Numbered from the stretch's first letter, positions 11,063-23,539 are shown. The stretch: DNA of 64,000 bases from Megaleporinus macrocephalus (GCA_021613375.1 CM038720.1:18871215-18935214), one strand, 5' to 3'. The notes: generated by a model not told the origin, from the letters alone. Translations and numbers: made by a program.

Positions 11063-12100
11063 TGCCAATTAAGTGTCTCCTGTTTGGCCACACTGAAGGT
11101 GGAAACCCCAAGGTCACTACTAACCACAGACTTCCACTTACAGTGCCCCCTAGTCCAAAACACAATAACAAGCCACATTCCCCATCATAATAAAATGTAT
11201 AAACACACACCTTTAATTAATGAACAGCCACAATAACAACAAGTCCTTATAATGGTGAGCATATGCTTCCTATGCTCACCCTGAGCTTCCTCAGGATCTT
11301 CTAGAGGTGAGTGCCAGCCTATAGTGGGTCTCAGTAAAATTCAGTAAGGTCATCAGATCAGAAACAAATCAAGGAAAACATAAAGAAAAGGAAGCTTCAT
11401 TCAGCTGTGGAGACATAGCCTGGGAAGTAGTAAGATTACCAGGGGAGGATTGTTTTACATCCTGAAAAGAATCACAAACCTGCTGTTTCTCTTGATATGA
11501 CTTTATGATGAAATGTTTCAGGGTCACTGTATAATAATTCAAACTGAACAGGCCCTTTGTGGAAAGCGTACTCAAGACAATCCACAATCACAAAGCTATA
11601 AATACACCCAAAGAGAAGCACGCTCTGCTGGTCTCCATTGATCTTTATTTGATGTACATTGGAAATACATCCAGTGCCCTTCTTTTCTGCCACGGGGGAA
11701 GAGAGAGTTGAGACGGCGGCAAGGACACTTCCGCAGAATAAATGATGAGCATGTCCTTGAAGTGCATCCTTTAAAACAAACTGGTGTTTCTGCATTACTG
11801 TATTACTGCACGCCGCTAGAAAAAAAAGCAAAGAAACCATTATGTGTATCTGATGGTTCCTGGTGGTTTTGTAATGTGTTTTGACTTTTCTTGATGACTT
11901 GATATTACAATCCTAATGGTGCAACAGGTGACCTGAGACTGAATCCAGATGAATTTGAGGGCTTTCTAACAAGATATAGAGGTGTTCTGTTTAAAACTTG
12001 TGGACTTTAATGGCAACCTGATAACTATTAAACTGATTTTTTTATCGACACAATAGGTCAGGGTAATATTATGTGAAATGTTGTAGAGAAACTTGTGTAA
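11063..12100. other. Unique sequence; 11630-11860 possibly conserved non-coding
   Basis: No gene is recognised. The interval 11630-11860 is more balanced in composition than its flanks and includes CTTTATTTGATGTACATTGG and AGGACACTTCCGCAGAATAA. A 122-codon minus-strand frame here lacks any family feature. Confidence 0.3.
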
Positions 12101-12104
12101 CAAG

Positions 12105-12140
12105 AACAACAACAACAATAATAACAATAATAATAATAAT
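12105..12140. repeat. (AAC)n/(AAT)n simple repeat
   Basis: Imperfect trinucleotide run of AAC followed by AAT units. Confidence 0.9.
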
Positions 12141-12601
12141 GCATATTTTCAGGCCAATTATTTACCTCAGCATTGTTGTGAAATGTGCCTTTCACATATC
12201 TTTGACTTGATTTAGGCAATGTCTCAGGCATTAGGCAGGATACCATAACCATAGACATATACACGTAGGCACTATATCAGCTGCAGTTAAATCACCGTTG
12301 TAAAAGAGGTTACACTTCCAACATAGCAAAATATCAGGCTATGGCACCAGCATGGCACTGGGCTTCAGCAGTATGCAGTGTTTGGGGAATGCTAACAAAG
12401 GAGAAACTAAGGGATGTAAAAGGCCATTTGCACCCCCCCAAACCACCACAAGACAGCCTTGACCAATGACAATACATATGTCAGTAAGAAAAAAATATAT
12501 ATTTCTTACATTTTTTGTGAGAATTTGTCATAATGGTCATTGTTGCTTATGCTGCTGTCATAGATGGCAAAAAAGATATAATTCATGAATCACCCAGAGA
12601 A

Positions 12602-12805
12602 ACAGATATTCTTTATTCTCTGGGATTACCTTTCACAGGTAACACTGCACAGATCACAGGAGATTATCTTTACAGGTAAGACTGAACAGATCTTGGGGAA
12701 TTAACTTTCACAGGTAAGACTGAACAGATCACAGGGAATAACCTTTCACAGGTAAGACTGAAAAGGTTTTGGGGGATTACCTTTCAGTGGTATGACTGAC
12801 AACGA
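12602..12805 (+). repeat. 38-bp tandem repeat with splice-donor-like core
   Basis: Four to five units of 37-38 bp have the core CTTTCACAGGTAAGACTGAA. The GT of the core lies at 12639, 12676, 12714, 12752 and, degenerate, about 12790, giving spacings of 37, 38 and 38 bp. Each unit joins an acceptor-like pyrimidine-CAG to a near-consensus donor CAG|GTAAG. Three units carry the full GTAAGACTGAA. The unit between cores varies (ACAGATCACAGG or ACAGATCTTGGGG). No coding frame is kept across units. Confidence 0.9.
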
Positions 12806-12809
12806 CAGA

Positions 12810-14225
12810 AAAAAAGATGAAGTTGACTTTGTATTCACCAGCCTTATATTAGAATTTTCTGTCCCACTTTACAGCAGTTATGGCTAACAATTAAGTTAAC
12901 TGCTGCATTATTCAAGGTGGAACGGAAATGTTGAAGTAGATGCTGAATGCCTTGTGACAGAAAAAGATCATATTTTACACTCTTAAATACGCCATATACA
13001 CATTCCATGCTCATTGAATTATATAAGAATGTCTCCAAAAGTATTAACCCAATAAAGTAACCCAAATCAATACTTGACAACCTTGATTTTTTTATTTACA
13101 GTTCCTTTTGACATTGTATTCTTTTCCACCACTTTAGTAATTCAGTTCCCTGATTTAATAATTCTAACACTGATACACTCTCCTCTCTTCAATGTCTAGC
13201 AGCAGTTTTGTTTGGACAGTGACTTCAACTTGTAGTGGGAGGGAAGCGAAGACTGATTAAGGAAGCATGGGGGAACTCCAAAACCTTGAGCTAGAGATCT
13301 GAATGGCTTCTGCCCGTAACTAAAAGGCTGAAGCCCTCTCTCATCATAACGTAGGCAGGACTGATATAGGGCTAAGGAACAGGGCGGCGGTGGGGATTGT
13401 GAAAACTACTATTTTCTAAAAGCACTTTATATGGCTACATTTTTGTACAAGGCCATTGCTAACTAGTGCACATTTAAATACTGCGGCAAGTAAAGGGAAA
13501 AAAACTGCTAAGCTGATGTCATCGATTTTGCAGTATTATGAAAAGTCTTGACCTCTCAGGGTTCTAAAATGAAACAAATGTTTGAATTGACCGAATAACA
13601 CGAGTCAATTCATCATGCTTGTGACGCGTCACTTACAAGTGTTGCTGTGCATCTAGGTCAATTAACATTTTGCAGAAAAGCATTTCGCTGCGTTTAATGA
13701 AGTGTACAGCTTATATGCCATTTTTCAAAGTGTCTCTATTGGCCAGATTTCCTGTCTGAGGCTATTCAGACTTGCTGCTTGAGCGATTTAGACTAAGGAT
13801 TGTCTTTGTTTTTCTTCTCCCAGGAGCTACTGCTCATCAGCCCACCTTCACCAGCTGTTAAAATGAGGTACAACCAAAACTGTGGAATCCAAGGCTGCAA
13901 CTAATAAATTAACCAGCTAAAGACATGGTGGAGTAGTTTGTCTATGCACTGTCCCTGCAATGTAGCAAACCTCGTTCAATGAACTATTAATGAACCAATT
14001 AATTGCTGTGAACAAATCATTTGTCAATCAGAAGTCGATAGTGTACAGTTGTTGATCTGTGAATTCATATTTGCAAACAAACAAACAAACCTTCACAGTG
14101 AAAGATTTGTATGTATATATAATAATAAACTATCCTCTAAATAACTTATTAGACAGCTTGAGTGTAAAGTTATAACTCCTGTTAAAAGACGTGTGTAAAT
14201 ATCTGTTGTTCAGATAGAGCTATCT
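12810..14225. other. Unique sequence, no gene seen
   Basis: No repeat or gene is recognised except an (AAAC)4 run at about 14078. Short frames on both strands carry no motif. Confidence 0.45.
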
Positions 14226-14230
14226 GCAGT

Positions 14231-14766
14231 ACACTCTTATATAAAGATGGTTTTATATGGAACTATGAATGCTCACAGAACCATTTGCATGATAAAATGT
14301 TCTTCAGACTGATGAAGAATGTGCTGTATAGGGTCCTGTACAGAACCATTAGAACATAAATGGTTTTATATTACACAAAAATGGGTTCAGCTATTGTTTA
14401 TACAAAACTACGCACCTTCTCCATCAAGCTAAAGCTTTTAAACAAATTTTTTGTGTGTTCATTGTTTTATATGAAACTATTTTCTTTGCCCTTGAATAAC
14501 CATTGTTTTTAGAAGTGTACATTCAAGTGAAAGTAGTACTGTTGTGTATATGGCTTCTATCTTTATAGTATAAATGGTTCTGCTATTGTTACAAGCCTGA
14601 CATAGTAACAATAGCAGAACCCTTATTGGTGCTACACAGAGCTATATACCAGACATTCTTAAAGAAGATCCATTTCACAATGCAAAGACCCTTTTAAGCA
14701 TGAAAACAAATCCAAAAGAGAACCATTCCATTTACTAATGGCCATGAAAGAATCTTATTTAAGAGT
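14231..14766. mobile_element. GGTTCT-family palindromic MITE, nearly full length
   Basis: The left end reads ACACTCTTATATAAAGATGG and the right end TCTTATTTAAGAGT, an imperfect inverted pair. Inside are many direct and inverted GGTTCT/AGAACC units and a central palindrome at 14579-14618, TCTGCTATTGTTA against TAACAATAGCAGA. The same architecture appears at 19630-19862, 57960-58265 and 59393-61811. There is no coding capacity. This repeat is recalled as very abundant in fish; its superfamily is not decided here. Confidence 0.75.
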
Positions 14767-14769
14767 ATT

Positions 14770-16855
14770 TTTATAAACAAATTGCATGAATGGTATAGAC
14801 ATATTTTTGACATCTAAATATTTATGGACTTAATTGCAATTATATTTTATATAATGAAATCTCATTCAGTAAAATACAGAGTGAGCTATGGCAGGCATCT
14901 AGGCACGGAGTGGTCTGCTAGAAAGAATCAGCAGTAAACACATCAAGTTGAATACTATGACATTCGTATCAAGTGGGCTTTCCATTTTCCATTCTATTCA
15001 CCATTTTTTTGCGAATATTGGAAAAAACTGCACACAATGACATGAAACTGAAAGTCACATGATTCTGTTCCACCCCATCTTACTGCTCACAACACAACGG
15101 TGTAAAAACACATCAAACGTTTCACCCATGACCTATACACTCCACACAAGTGGCTAGCTTGTATGACAGAGTGGAAATTCTCTTATCAGTGGGTGTGGGT
15201 GGCCCGTAACTGTAAATGACTGGTCCTGCAGATGGTCTGATCCTGTTTGTTTGAAATATTACTCTGCACAATGTGTTTTCAGAACTGTCTGAAACATTTG
15301 CGTTCCTAGTTGCAAGGTGGAACGAGAAGCTGGCTTCTTTTCAGATTTTCCCGTTCCACCTTAAAAGGTGCAGCAGTTGCATCCTGGAGCCATTTAACTT
15401 CAGCTTTATCAATTTGGATGTCGTCAGGGTTGCACAGACATTTCAGTACTCATTAGGTGCCACTCCTCGTCCTGTCTGGCGTCTCTGAGCAGCACAGCTG
15501 TAGAAAAACAGCAAACAGCTATCAACATATCAACAAGTATGGTTTCAACATAAGTAGGGATAAACAACCCACCCCCTAGCACCTCACATCCACACCCCTT
15601 ACTGTATAATAAAATTATATACTGATAAATACAAACATGTGATTAAACTTGTGGGCCCATTTATTTTAGAGGACAAATATTCTCTGAATAGGATCTTATG
15701 ATACCAACTCATTGTGATGACCAAATATTTTGAATTTCAGAGATCTGCTGAACATCCTAGGACTAACTAATATCTTCATATAATTCTAAATTAAACACAC
15801 ATAATTATGAGCTCCCCTGGAACCCTGAAGATGCACCTGTTTCTTCACTAGTCTGCTCTACTTCTCTAGCCTGCTGCTATGTTTCCTGCAGTGCATATAA
15901 ACTAATTCATCAATGGTGACATAATCATGGGATTTCTGGACTGAACTTCAACTCATGATTGGATGTATTCACTCATTTCATGTTTACTCCCCCTATGAAC
16001 CTGACTGCTAGCCTACGGAAGTTTACATAAGCCAGGGTTAGCTTGGTTTATGCTAGCTAAAAGCATCAGTTGATATTATTTTTCACATTAGAAAGGTTGG
16101 TGATGTCCGGTAGCAGGTTTTCATTTTATATCAAAATGGCTACTGGCTAGTTACTCTAAAATCTATTACTTAAGCTCTGAAAAACCTCCTGATGTTTCCT
16201 TTCTTTTTGGATACCATGATATCAACAGGGTGCAGATGTGTTGATGGTGCAGAGCCCTGATAACTTATTGTTAGCACACTGATCAGCTCTCGCATCCTCT
16301 GTCTGGAAATGAGTATGATATTTGCACATCATGATATGAGCCTCCAGATTGTTCCATACCTTTCAGCCAATCAAATGCTAGCATGTCTAAACGTTGCCTG
16401 GGAGATGTAACCTCTGGGAGGCACATTGGAATGATCTAATATGCCTTCAATCCAAAGATAATCTGAATGGGTTTGTTCAAATATTGGCAGGGCTATTTTC
16501 CTACTATCCATACCCTTGGACTTTATTTGCGTTAAAATGGATACAAGTTATGCCCTGATGTCTAAGATACTATGGTATCAGCTCTGCCATTGTGGGGAGC
16601 TTCTAGCAGCTACTAGGGACCTTTCTTTATGTGAATAAAATAACCACAGGGTAGTGAGAAAGTGGGATTTACTCTCCTTTTCCTCCACCTTCATTTTTTT
16701 CTTTTGGTTCTCTTCAATCCTGCGGGGAAATTGCACAGAACTCTTAACAGCTGAGACTTCTCTTTTCATTTTTTGACCTTGAGGAGCCTAAAATGATTTT
16801 ACCTGGAGCTTTTAAGGGTGTAACTTAGATAAATGTAGGAGTGTAAATGGACCAG
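14770..16855. other. Unique sequence, no gene seen
   Basis: AT-rich sequence with short random frames and no recognised repeat. Confidence 0.45.
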
Positions 16856-16859
16856 AGCC

Positions 16860-17300
16860 TCCTTAGCTAAGATTAAAGAGTTCCTCTTGGCATCTGGTTT
16901 GCCCGTAAATGCCTCGGCCAGCTCGCCAACATATGTTCCCAGGCCCCCACTCGCTAGTAAACAACGTCAGCTGCGTACATGACACGGGGAAAGAGGCGTG
17001 GGGGTTTTCATAAACACGACTTGAGAGCGAGAAGTCTCAAAGCGGTTCTAATGAGCAAATATTTACTCTGTGATTAACTAATTCTGAAACGTGGAGAACA
17101 AGCAGGCTGCCAACTTAAGTGTTCACACACGGCGGCGGCTCTGGCAACCATCAGCAAAGTGGCCGGCAGTTTTCCATATAAGCTGTGGGCGTAAGTTGAT
17201 GGATGGCATTTGATACGTCGCTATAATGCCAGCGATGCGAATACGGCCGGTGTTTTCTGTGTTTCAGAAGAAGGAAAGCGAAGAACACTTGGCGTAAACA
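16860..17300. promoter_or_regulatory. Candidate conserved non-coding block
   Basis: This tract is GC-richer than its surroundings and includes CGTCAGCTGCGTACATGACA, a forkhead-like TATTTAC within ATGAGCAAATATTTACTC (about 17051-17068), and a homeodomain-like TGATTAACTAATTC just after. Such clusters are typical of vertebrate enhancers, but conservation is not testable here. Confidence 0.25.
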
Positions 17301-18875
17301 ATACATGAATCACGCTGAAAATAGATCTTTGGTGTTGTAAAACAAGAAGTAATTTAAAAGTAATGAGAGTTGGTTGTAAACTCAAACCAGGACAATATAG
17401 AGCGAGCATTCCGCAGCCCGCAATCTATTATTTTATTCCGCATAGAGAAGCAGCCAAGCGACATATGGTCCAAGGCTACTTTGCTGACTGATCACATCAA
17501 ACATGGAGGTTCTTGTAGTCAAGCTCTAACGACTGTTTACGCTGCAGCTGGCTCTTACTTCACATCTGGACGTCTCAGGCCAGTTTGTACAAGATGCAAA
17601 TGAGCCCCAGCACAACGCGTTATCAACCACATGGATTCTTCTTCATTTCCAACAAAGTAGCACAGATCCACACATAATGATGACAAAGAGATGTTTTCTC
17701 TCACTGAGAATTGGTCTTGTTGTTACAGTTTTGGGCCAAACCCTCGTTCACCCATGATCGGAGGATTCTTTGACCTAAGCTGCCCCCAGAAATACGAGGA
17801 GTAATCAGGTTTTTACAGTGTCATTTTGCCCTGGAGCAGATGTTTTTGCTAAGATGGGGCTGACCAGGGGCCCATAACAGCCTCCAGAACACACAGCACA
17901 TGGACAGTAAATGAAAGGAAATGGTTTTAGCGACTGCAGGGCGAGGCCTGCAACTCTTCCTGGAAAAGGTCAGCACCGTTTGCTTGGGCTTCATGGCAGA
18001 ATGGACAAATGTGTTAGTGCCTGTGTTCGACTGTGTAAAAGTTAGGGATTTGTACTTTAACTTGAAATAAAATGATTTAACTGAACTTTAAATGATCACA
18101 GAAACACTTCAAATATCTGTATTCCCCTTTAATATTTCAGGCTGTCCTACCTCAGTTTCACTAAACTTGACACTATGAAATATAGTCATTAGAATCTTCC
18201 AGTAACACCCTAATTGCAGTATTATTCAGTTCATCCAAGAAACATTCAAGAAATGTTATGTTAAAAGAATTATTGTTAGTAAGAAATTTTTTTATTATTT
18301 TGTTTATTTGTTTAATGTATGTAAACTATACGGTTATTAGTACTCAGCAATCAGCATGTTGCATATGTACCTGTAAAACTCCTGAATGCTGCTTATTTTA
18401 GGCTAAATTCATAACCTCCAGTTATTTTACATGAAAATAAAAAGAAAAGGACCTGTAACTAATATTGTAATTAAAATATTTTGATAAAAATATGTTTAAA
18501 CTTTCTAAACTGTTTTACTGTATTAATATCTGCTTAATATCGAATAATATCTGTGTGTTAGTAGTCTTAAAACAAGGATTGTACAAATTGACAATTTCTG
18601 GTTCTGAAAATCTTACACATTTCCACTTGTTATTTAAAAAAGCACAGCAAATTGAGGTCCCACCAAAACCAGGTGGAAATTTCATTTTATGGTTACTGTG
18701 AAAAAGATTTTTTTATAGGGGACTTCTATGCAACCACATTTCTTTCCAGGAGTGTACTGTTTTCTCCAATAATGAATGTCTGAGGGGTCCTTGAAAATAA
18801 ACTTATAATGATGTTGTCATTGCTGTCATTGTGTAGCTGCTCCACAGTCAGTTTCTTAATTAACTAAAGATGCAG
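17301..18875. other. Unique sequence, no gene seen
   Basis: Nothing recognised. The left third (to about 17640) is less AT-rich; the remainder is AT-rich with short random frames. Confidence 0.4.
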
Positions 18876-18879
18876 CACT

Positions 18880-19165
18880 GGTCTAGCTTCAGGGTGGGGG
18901 CTGTAACAGATTGGTATACAAAGTTGGTCCTTCATAGCCCAGCAACTGTAACTATGGGTAGAAAAAAACGTATAATATGCTAAAGAATATTTGTAAATTC
19001 TAAAAACATTCCCAAGTGTGGAAGTTATCCCAAACTAGAGAAGAGCAATTCCAGAAGAACCGTTGCGGCGAGTGAGCAGCCAGCCAATGACAGATTAGCA
19101 ATCCAACATGGAACCCCCCCAAATACCCAGGGAGTATTTTGCACACTGTTCATGGGAATCTGAGC
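18880..19165 (+). repeat. Unnamed dispersed repeat, copy A
   Basis: Shares with 58520-58900 the ordered strings TCAGGGTGG, CTTCATAGCC...AGTAACTGTA-like text, CCAAACTAGA.AAGC, GGCGAGTGAG, AGCCAGCCAA, CAACATGG(G/A)A, CCAAATACC and GTATTT.GCACACTG. The two copies are diverged and of different length. No terminal repeats or frame are recognised; the class is unknown. Confidence 0.65.
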
Positions 19166-19629
19166 TTACACAGTACACAGCAAAACTGTTTTATGAGTGG
19201 GGGTGTGGCCATGATCAGTCAGTCACCTGATTCACAATATTTTCATAAGACCTACAGACACAGTTCAACAAGCTTGAGCCTCCAGTCGGCAGACACTGAA
19301 GGAAGCGCCTCTGGCTGTTCCCAGTGGACATGAAGGAAATTATGTGTGAGTTTTGTCTTGTATCGGCAGCACTCCTTCTCTTTCTGTCTCTCTCTCATTA
19401 TAGACTCACACACAGACATACAAGCCGCACTCCTCTGGGAGAGTCTACGGTCTAGATCATCATTGGTCTTGTTACTTATCCTGTCTCGCTGCTCAGCTGC
19501 CAGTTTGTCAAGGTCTCTGCTTGAAGGGGATTTTTTTGTCCCTGAGGATGAGAGCACAACCCCTGCTTTATGTCTCTCTCAGGGCACAAGGCGTTTTCTT
19601 TAGACTCTACTAGCATGAAACCAAACAAC

Positions 19630-19862
19630 ATGACTATACAGCATTGTGTAGAGTGAGAATTGTTCTATAAAGCACCTGAAAGGGTTCCATTATTGTTACA
19701 AAGCTTCACATTGTAACAATGAAAGAACACTTTTAGTAAAGAACAACACATTCTGCATTCATCTGAAGAACCATTTCACCATGCTAATGGTTGTGTGTAG
19801 GACTCATGGTTCTAAACAGAACCATTCAATTTACTAAAGAACCATTCTTTTTTAAAACGGTA
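19630..19862. mobile_element. GGTTCT-family MITE fragment
   Basis: It contains the ATTATTGTTACAAAGCTTC palindrome half and its partner TTGTAACAATGAAAGAAC, then ATCTGAAGAACCATTTCACC, GGTTCTAAACAGAACCATTC and the end ACCATTCTTTTTTAAAACGG. This corresponds to the right half of the family seen at 14231. Confidence 0.75.
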
Positions 19863-19864
19863 CC

Positions 19865-20995
19865 TAATAGCCTACTTTATCGAATAAAACGTACAGAGAT
19901 TTAGAGGTAAAGGGTAAAGTTTTTATATATTATGTACTTTAGTATCATAGCATTTATACTGAACAACAAGAGAACCCCTTCTTGCTACATAGCAAAATGT
20001 TCTGAGTTATGAAACAGTGTGCCATCTTCTTTGCATCCAATCAAAATTACTACACAGCATAGCTAGTAAGCACCTGTGCATCCAGCATCCAAAGGTGTAA
20101 AACATCTGAACACATAAGAGAAGAACAAATCTTTTAACAGTTCATTCAAAGAGGAATTTTACAAAAAAATGAATTCCACCAAAGTGTCTGTATAATTCCG
20201 TGTATAATTCATGATCGTGCTGGGTGACTAACTAAACCAGCAGCAGGCCAGCATAAACCAGCATAAAAACATTATACCTTATATTTATCTGTGCTGTTTT
20301 CTTCAGTACAATGTCAATAGTATACACCACTGATTGCACCCATGCTTTTTTATTATCACAACAGTGCATTCAGTCACTTCTCACAAGTTTCTGATTGTTT
20401 GATGAGACATATTAACTTGTGGAAAACTTGAGCAAGTTCTATGTTACCCAAGTTGATGAGCACCACTCTGATACTAGCAAACTACCGCACTGGCTAACAG
20501 TGTTTGGTAAATATAATTGTGATAATTTTTCATTTGATTGAGACAAATAATTGTGTAAATAAATCAGGAAACATTCAGCAAGACATATCTCTTATCAAGT
20601 TTAAGGGCAGTGCTAATGTAGGGCTATTTGTTATCTAGGTAACTAATGAAGATGTTGCATATTATCATATCAGCATGCTTGCATAGGAAATCTCTTTCGC
20701 TTATTGATACACTTTCACGAGGATCAACTTTCTAGAAGGTTCTAATTGGCTTTGTGCAAGATTTTATGTAAGTGCGGTATATCATTCCATGTCAGTACAA
20801 TGTATTATCAACAAGAAGCTGGAGCAGTTTCAGGCTTCAGGCTTATGCTTTAAAAGGAACATAAAATTCAAAAATGACAATGATTAAATCATTAAGTGCA
20901 GTTATTTCTATAGCAATTAATCTTCATGGCTAAAGACGCTTGCCTCAGAAATTGATTACACCTTGAACTCAAAAGGCCTGCCCTGTATATTATTG
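19865..20995. other. Mostly unique; short ACCAGCATAAA repeat and possible conserved block
   Basis: A small ACCAGCAGCAGG/CCAGCATAAACCAGC cluster sits at 20235-20268, similar to a common fish dispersed repeat. About 20600-20840 has a compact tract with TATTATCATATCAGCATGC and GGTTCTAATTGGC that could be conserved. No gene is seen. Confidence 0.3.
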
Positions 20996-20999
20996 GTAA

Positions 21000-21560
21000 C
21001 ATGACAAATTCTGATAGGGACATCTAAATGGAAGTCTTGTGATTGAGGAGCTCTACTTGAAGGAGCTGAACCCATCTCCCTGGTTATGAGGACAGCAAAA
21101 TGGAATGTATGTAATGTAATTCCTCAAATATAACGAGTTGATAAAATCAGTGTCAGTGCAGGTGATGCTGTTGCAATTGTTTACATTGAAACGTCTCAAT
21201 ATGATCTGAGCGCTCTGTTCCCTTCGGCTCGGTTCACTACAGCCATTCTCAGCGATGCCTTTAGAAAAACATGAGGAAATACTTCTCAGTCTGACCTGGG
21301 GGAGAAACCAGCCGTGGAGACGTGGAATTGGATAGCTGTGTGTTTGGAATAACACGTACAAGCCTCGGGAATGCCTCGGTGAGACACCACCTGCAGCGGT
21401 CACTTCAGCTCCCATCTCTAAAGAGAGAGTGATCCGACGTCTTCTGCTTGGCTTGTTATGAAAGCGATAGCGTGTCTGCAAGCGCCTCAGGGCAGGAATC
21501 TGCGTTTGGTTTGTGGGGGAGAAGAGAGGGGATTGAGGGAGTTTTCGTAGCACTCAAGCT
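21000..21560. promoter_or_regulatory. Candidate conserved non-coding block
   Basis: A balanced-composition stretch that holds the longest non-transposon open frame in the window (166 codons, minus strand, 21053-21553). That frame is basic, lacks domains and has no splice partners I can see. The plus strand is broken by stops. An enhancer-like or chance explanation is preferred to a gene. Confidence 0.2.
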
Positions 21561-22254
21561 AAGCTGACATACTTGAGTAAAGGATACTCCCTTCAGTGGA
21601 TACCCATTCTGGCAAATGTGATAAAGATCATGAAACGGACAGGACGAGAAGGGAAAACAAACATTATGGGGTGAGGAGAATACATAAAAGGGGATTTTAT
21701 GATAGAAAACCGTGGCAAAAACACTGCCCAAGCTCTTCACCCTTAAGCTGCAAGTATATTGCGGCGCCGCCACTGGGTTTAGGGTTTGGGCCAATCGGCA
21801 GAGTGGAGAGGTGCACATAGAGAACTCCCAGAATGCTGTGTGAATTTGAAGATTTTTATGTTCTTGTGAACTTGGTTCTGTTCATGTCATAACTTGTGGT
21901 TATAGGGTTTTATTGTGTTTGGCTTTTGGTGACTTTCCACCTTTTCTCCCCAGTATGGACAATTCCTCCTACAGACAGGTTTGGTAGAGAGCTTTCCCTG
22001 CGCCTCTAAGCCTTAGCAACAATGATTTACATTTTACATTACATTTGAATTTTAGATTTTAATGACTGTATAAGAAAACAGCACATAGCTGATGTGTATG
22101 ATGTAACGTTTTACTATTTGCAATGGAGACACAGGAGTAATCATCACATGGACAGCCTCATGGTGGTGTTGGACCATAGAAGTTAGCTGAAAGATGTGTA
22201 AATATGGTCTTACTGTCCACCATCAAGGACAGTTGTGTGGTTTGAAGTGACCTG

Positions 22255-22770
22255 CTATAACGGTCATTCAGCAGGGCTGGGCAGTGGTTTCTCTACTGCT
22301 GCTGAATTCAGTAAAAGAACATTTTGTTTAAGTGATATGTTTCCTAAATCTTTTTCTTTGGAAAGACATCACGTTGGTGTCAGAAGTGGGATCTTATTGC
22401 TGAGAAACAAGAGTTTGAGCGAAAGGTCAAGAAACTCCATGATGGACAGTGGCGCCTCAGGCATGTGGCAGTAGCATGGCTGCCCAACGTCGAGGGTCAG
22501 GCCTCCAATGCAAACAAGCAACATCCTCACTGGTGCCTACAGTGCTGTGGGCGCAGAGAAATCGAAGAGTGGCCAAATAAGTGCCCCTGCTGTTGCCGCT
22601 GTTCCCAGTAGTGTGAGGAGTGACCATGCATCTGTGAGGAAATCTGCTGCAAATATGGAGGAGAAGTCAGTCTTTCTGCGCCGAGACCCAAAGGGAGACG
22701 CTGGAGTATCATTTTATGTTATGTTGTTTGTTACTCTATTTAACTTGCAAAAATACATTAAAATGATTTA
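22255..22770 (+). mobile_element. LTR-retrotransposon remnant around a primer-binding site
   Basis: At 22375-22392 lies an 18-base run beginning TGGTGTCAGAAGTGGG. It is complementary to the 3' end of tRNA-Leu plus CCA, the standard layout of an LTR-retrotransposon primer-binding site. Bases ending CA occur two to three positions before it (GACATCA), as expected for the end of a 5' LTR, though its start and a second LTR are not found. Downstream, frames at about 22390-22770 include a Ser/Ala-rich stretch but no recognisable capsid, protease or polymerase motif. The bounds given are guesses around the fixed site. Confidence 0.45.
22375..22392 (+). other. Primer-binding site complementary to tRNA-Leu
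   Basis: TGGTGTCAGAAGTGGGAT reverse-complements to a vertebrate tRNA-Leu acceptor stem and T-arm 3' side plus CCA. An 18-base match starting precisely with TGG is unlikely by chance. Confidence 0.6.
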
Positions 22771-22774
22771 AATG

Positions 22775-22806
22775 CTTGACTGTCTGCCAAATGCCACAAA
22801 TGTAAA
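22775..22806 (-). repeat. CATTTGGCAGAC fish repeat fragment
   Basis: On the minus strand it reads GGCATTTGGCAGACAG preceded by ATTTACATTTGT, matching the familiar fish repeat that contains TTATGGCATTTGGCAGACG. Only about 30 bp remain. Confidence 0.45.
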
Positions 22807-22823
22807 TACGAACCTAGTATCCT

Positions 22824-23200
22824 TTGGAGGTAATTATGTACATGAATTGTTCTCTAGAATGCATCCCTAAAGTCGATGAATGTGCTTTTCTTGGAATGCA
22901 ATGGTCTCTTTATGTCATCCGGGGATATGCTTTTCCAGAACACTGTCACAGCGCAGAGATAGCAGATCAGACAGCTTCAAAGAGCTTTGGAAAGCAGGGC
23001 TTCATCTCAATATTTTCAATTGCGTTTGACTTGCTTGACCTTGCAATTAATTGCCAAATTGAAGCTTTGTTATCTTTCAAATCTATCATGAATATTCATC
23101 CTACATGCATTTTTGCTTTGTGTAAGAACGGAATGTCACATTCACTTGTCTTCATTAGATCGAAGGGTCAGCAGCGTCCTGTCTGTGACCTAGTCTAAGG
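22824..23200. promoter_or_regulatory. Candidate conserved non-coding block with 124-codon frame
   Basis: The stretch includes TTGCAATTAATTGCC (23041-23055) and the perfect palindrome ATGAATATTCAT (23088-23099), both of homeodomain/POU type, in otherwise complex sequence. A 124-codon plus-strand frame spans it (22824-23198), but it is rich in Cys, Ile and Phe with no domain or splice context. I favour a developmental enhancer over a gene. Alignment to other fish would decide. Confidence 0.3.
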
Positions 23201-23539
23201 GTAAAGTTCACATGTTTCCCACCATTATGTGTATTGGTTGATTTTTTACTAGAAGTTGCTGGGCTAAGATGGGGCCAGGGGCCAAAGTGGAAGGAGGGTT
23301 TTATGAGCAATGTGCTGCTGGTTACTCGTTTAAAAAGAGCACATAAAGAAATGGTAATGTTAGAAGTTATGGAGTAAAAGCATTTGCCTTGTCACGCCTT
23401 ATAACGTCCCAGCAAGGAGGCCCCTTTTTGGCTAGCGATATATCATAGTTATATCCAAATTTAGCTGTACCTGCTCACGCTAGCGGTTGACTCAATGTGT
23501 GATATATTGCTCCATAATTCACTGTAACTCCTTTTTTGA

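Noticed and set aside
21053..21553. 166-codon minus-strand open frame
   Set aside because: No domain, signal peptide, homologous motif or splice context; basic, low-similarity composition consistent with a chance frame in GC-balanced DNA.
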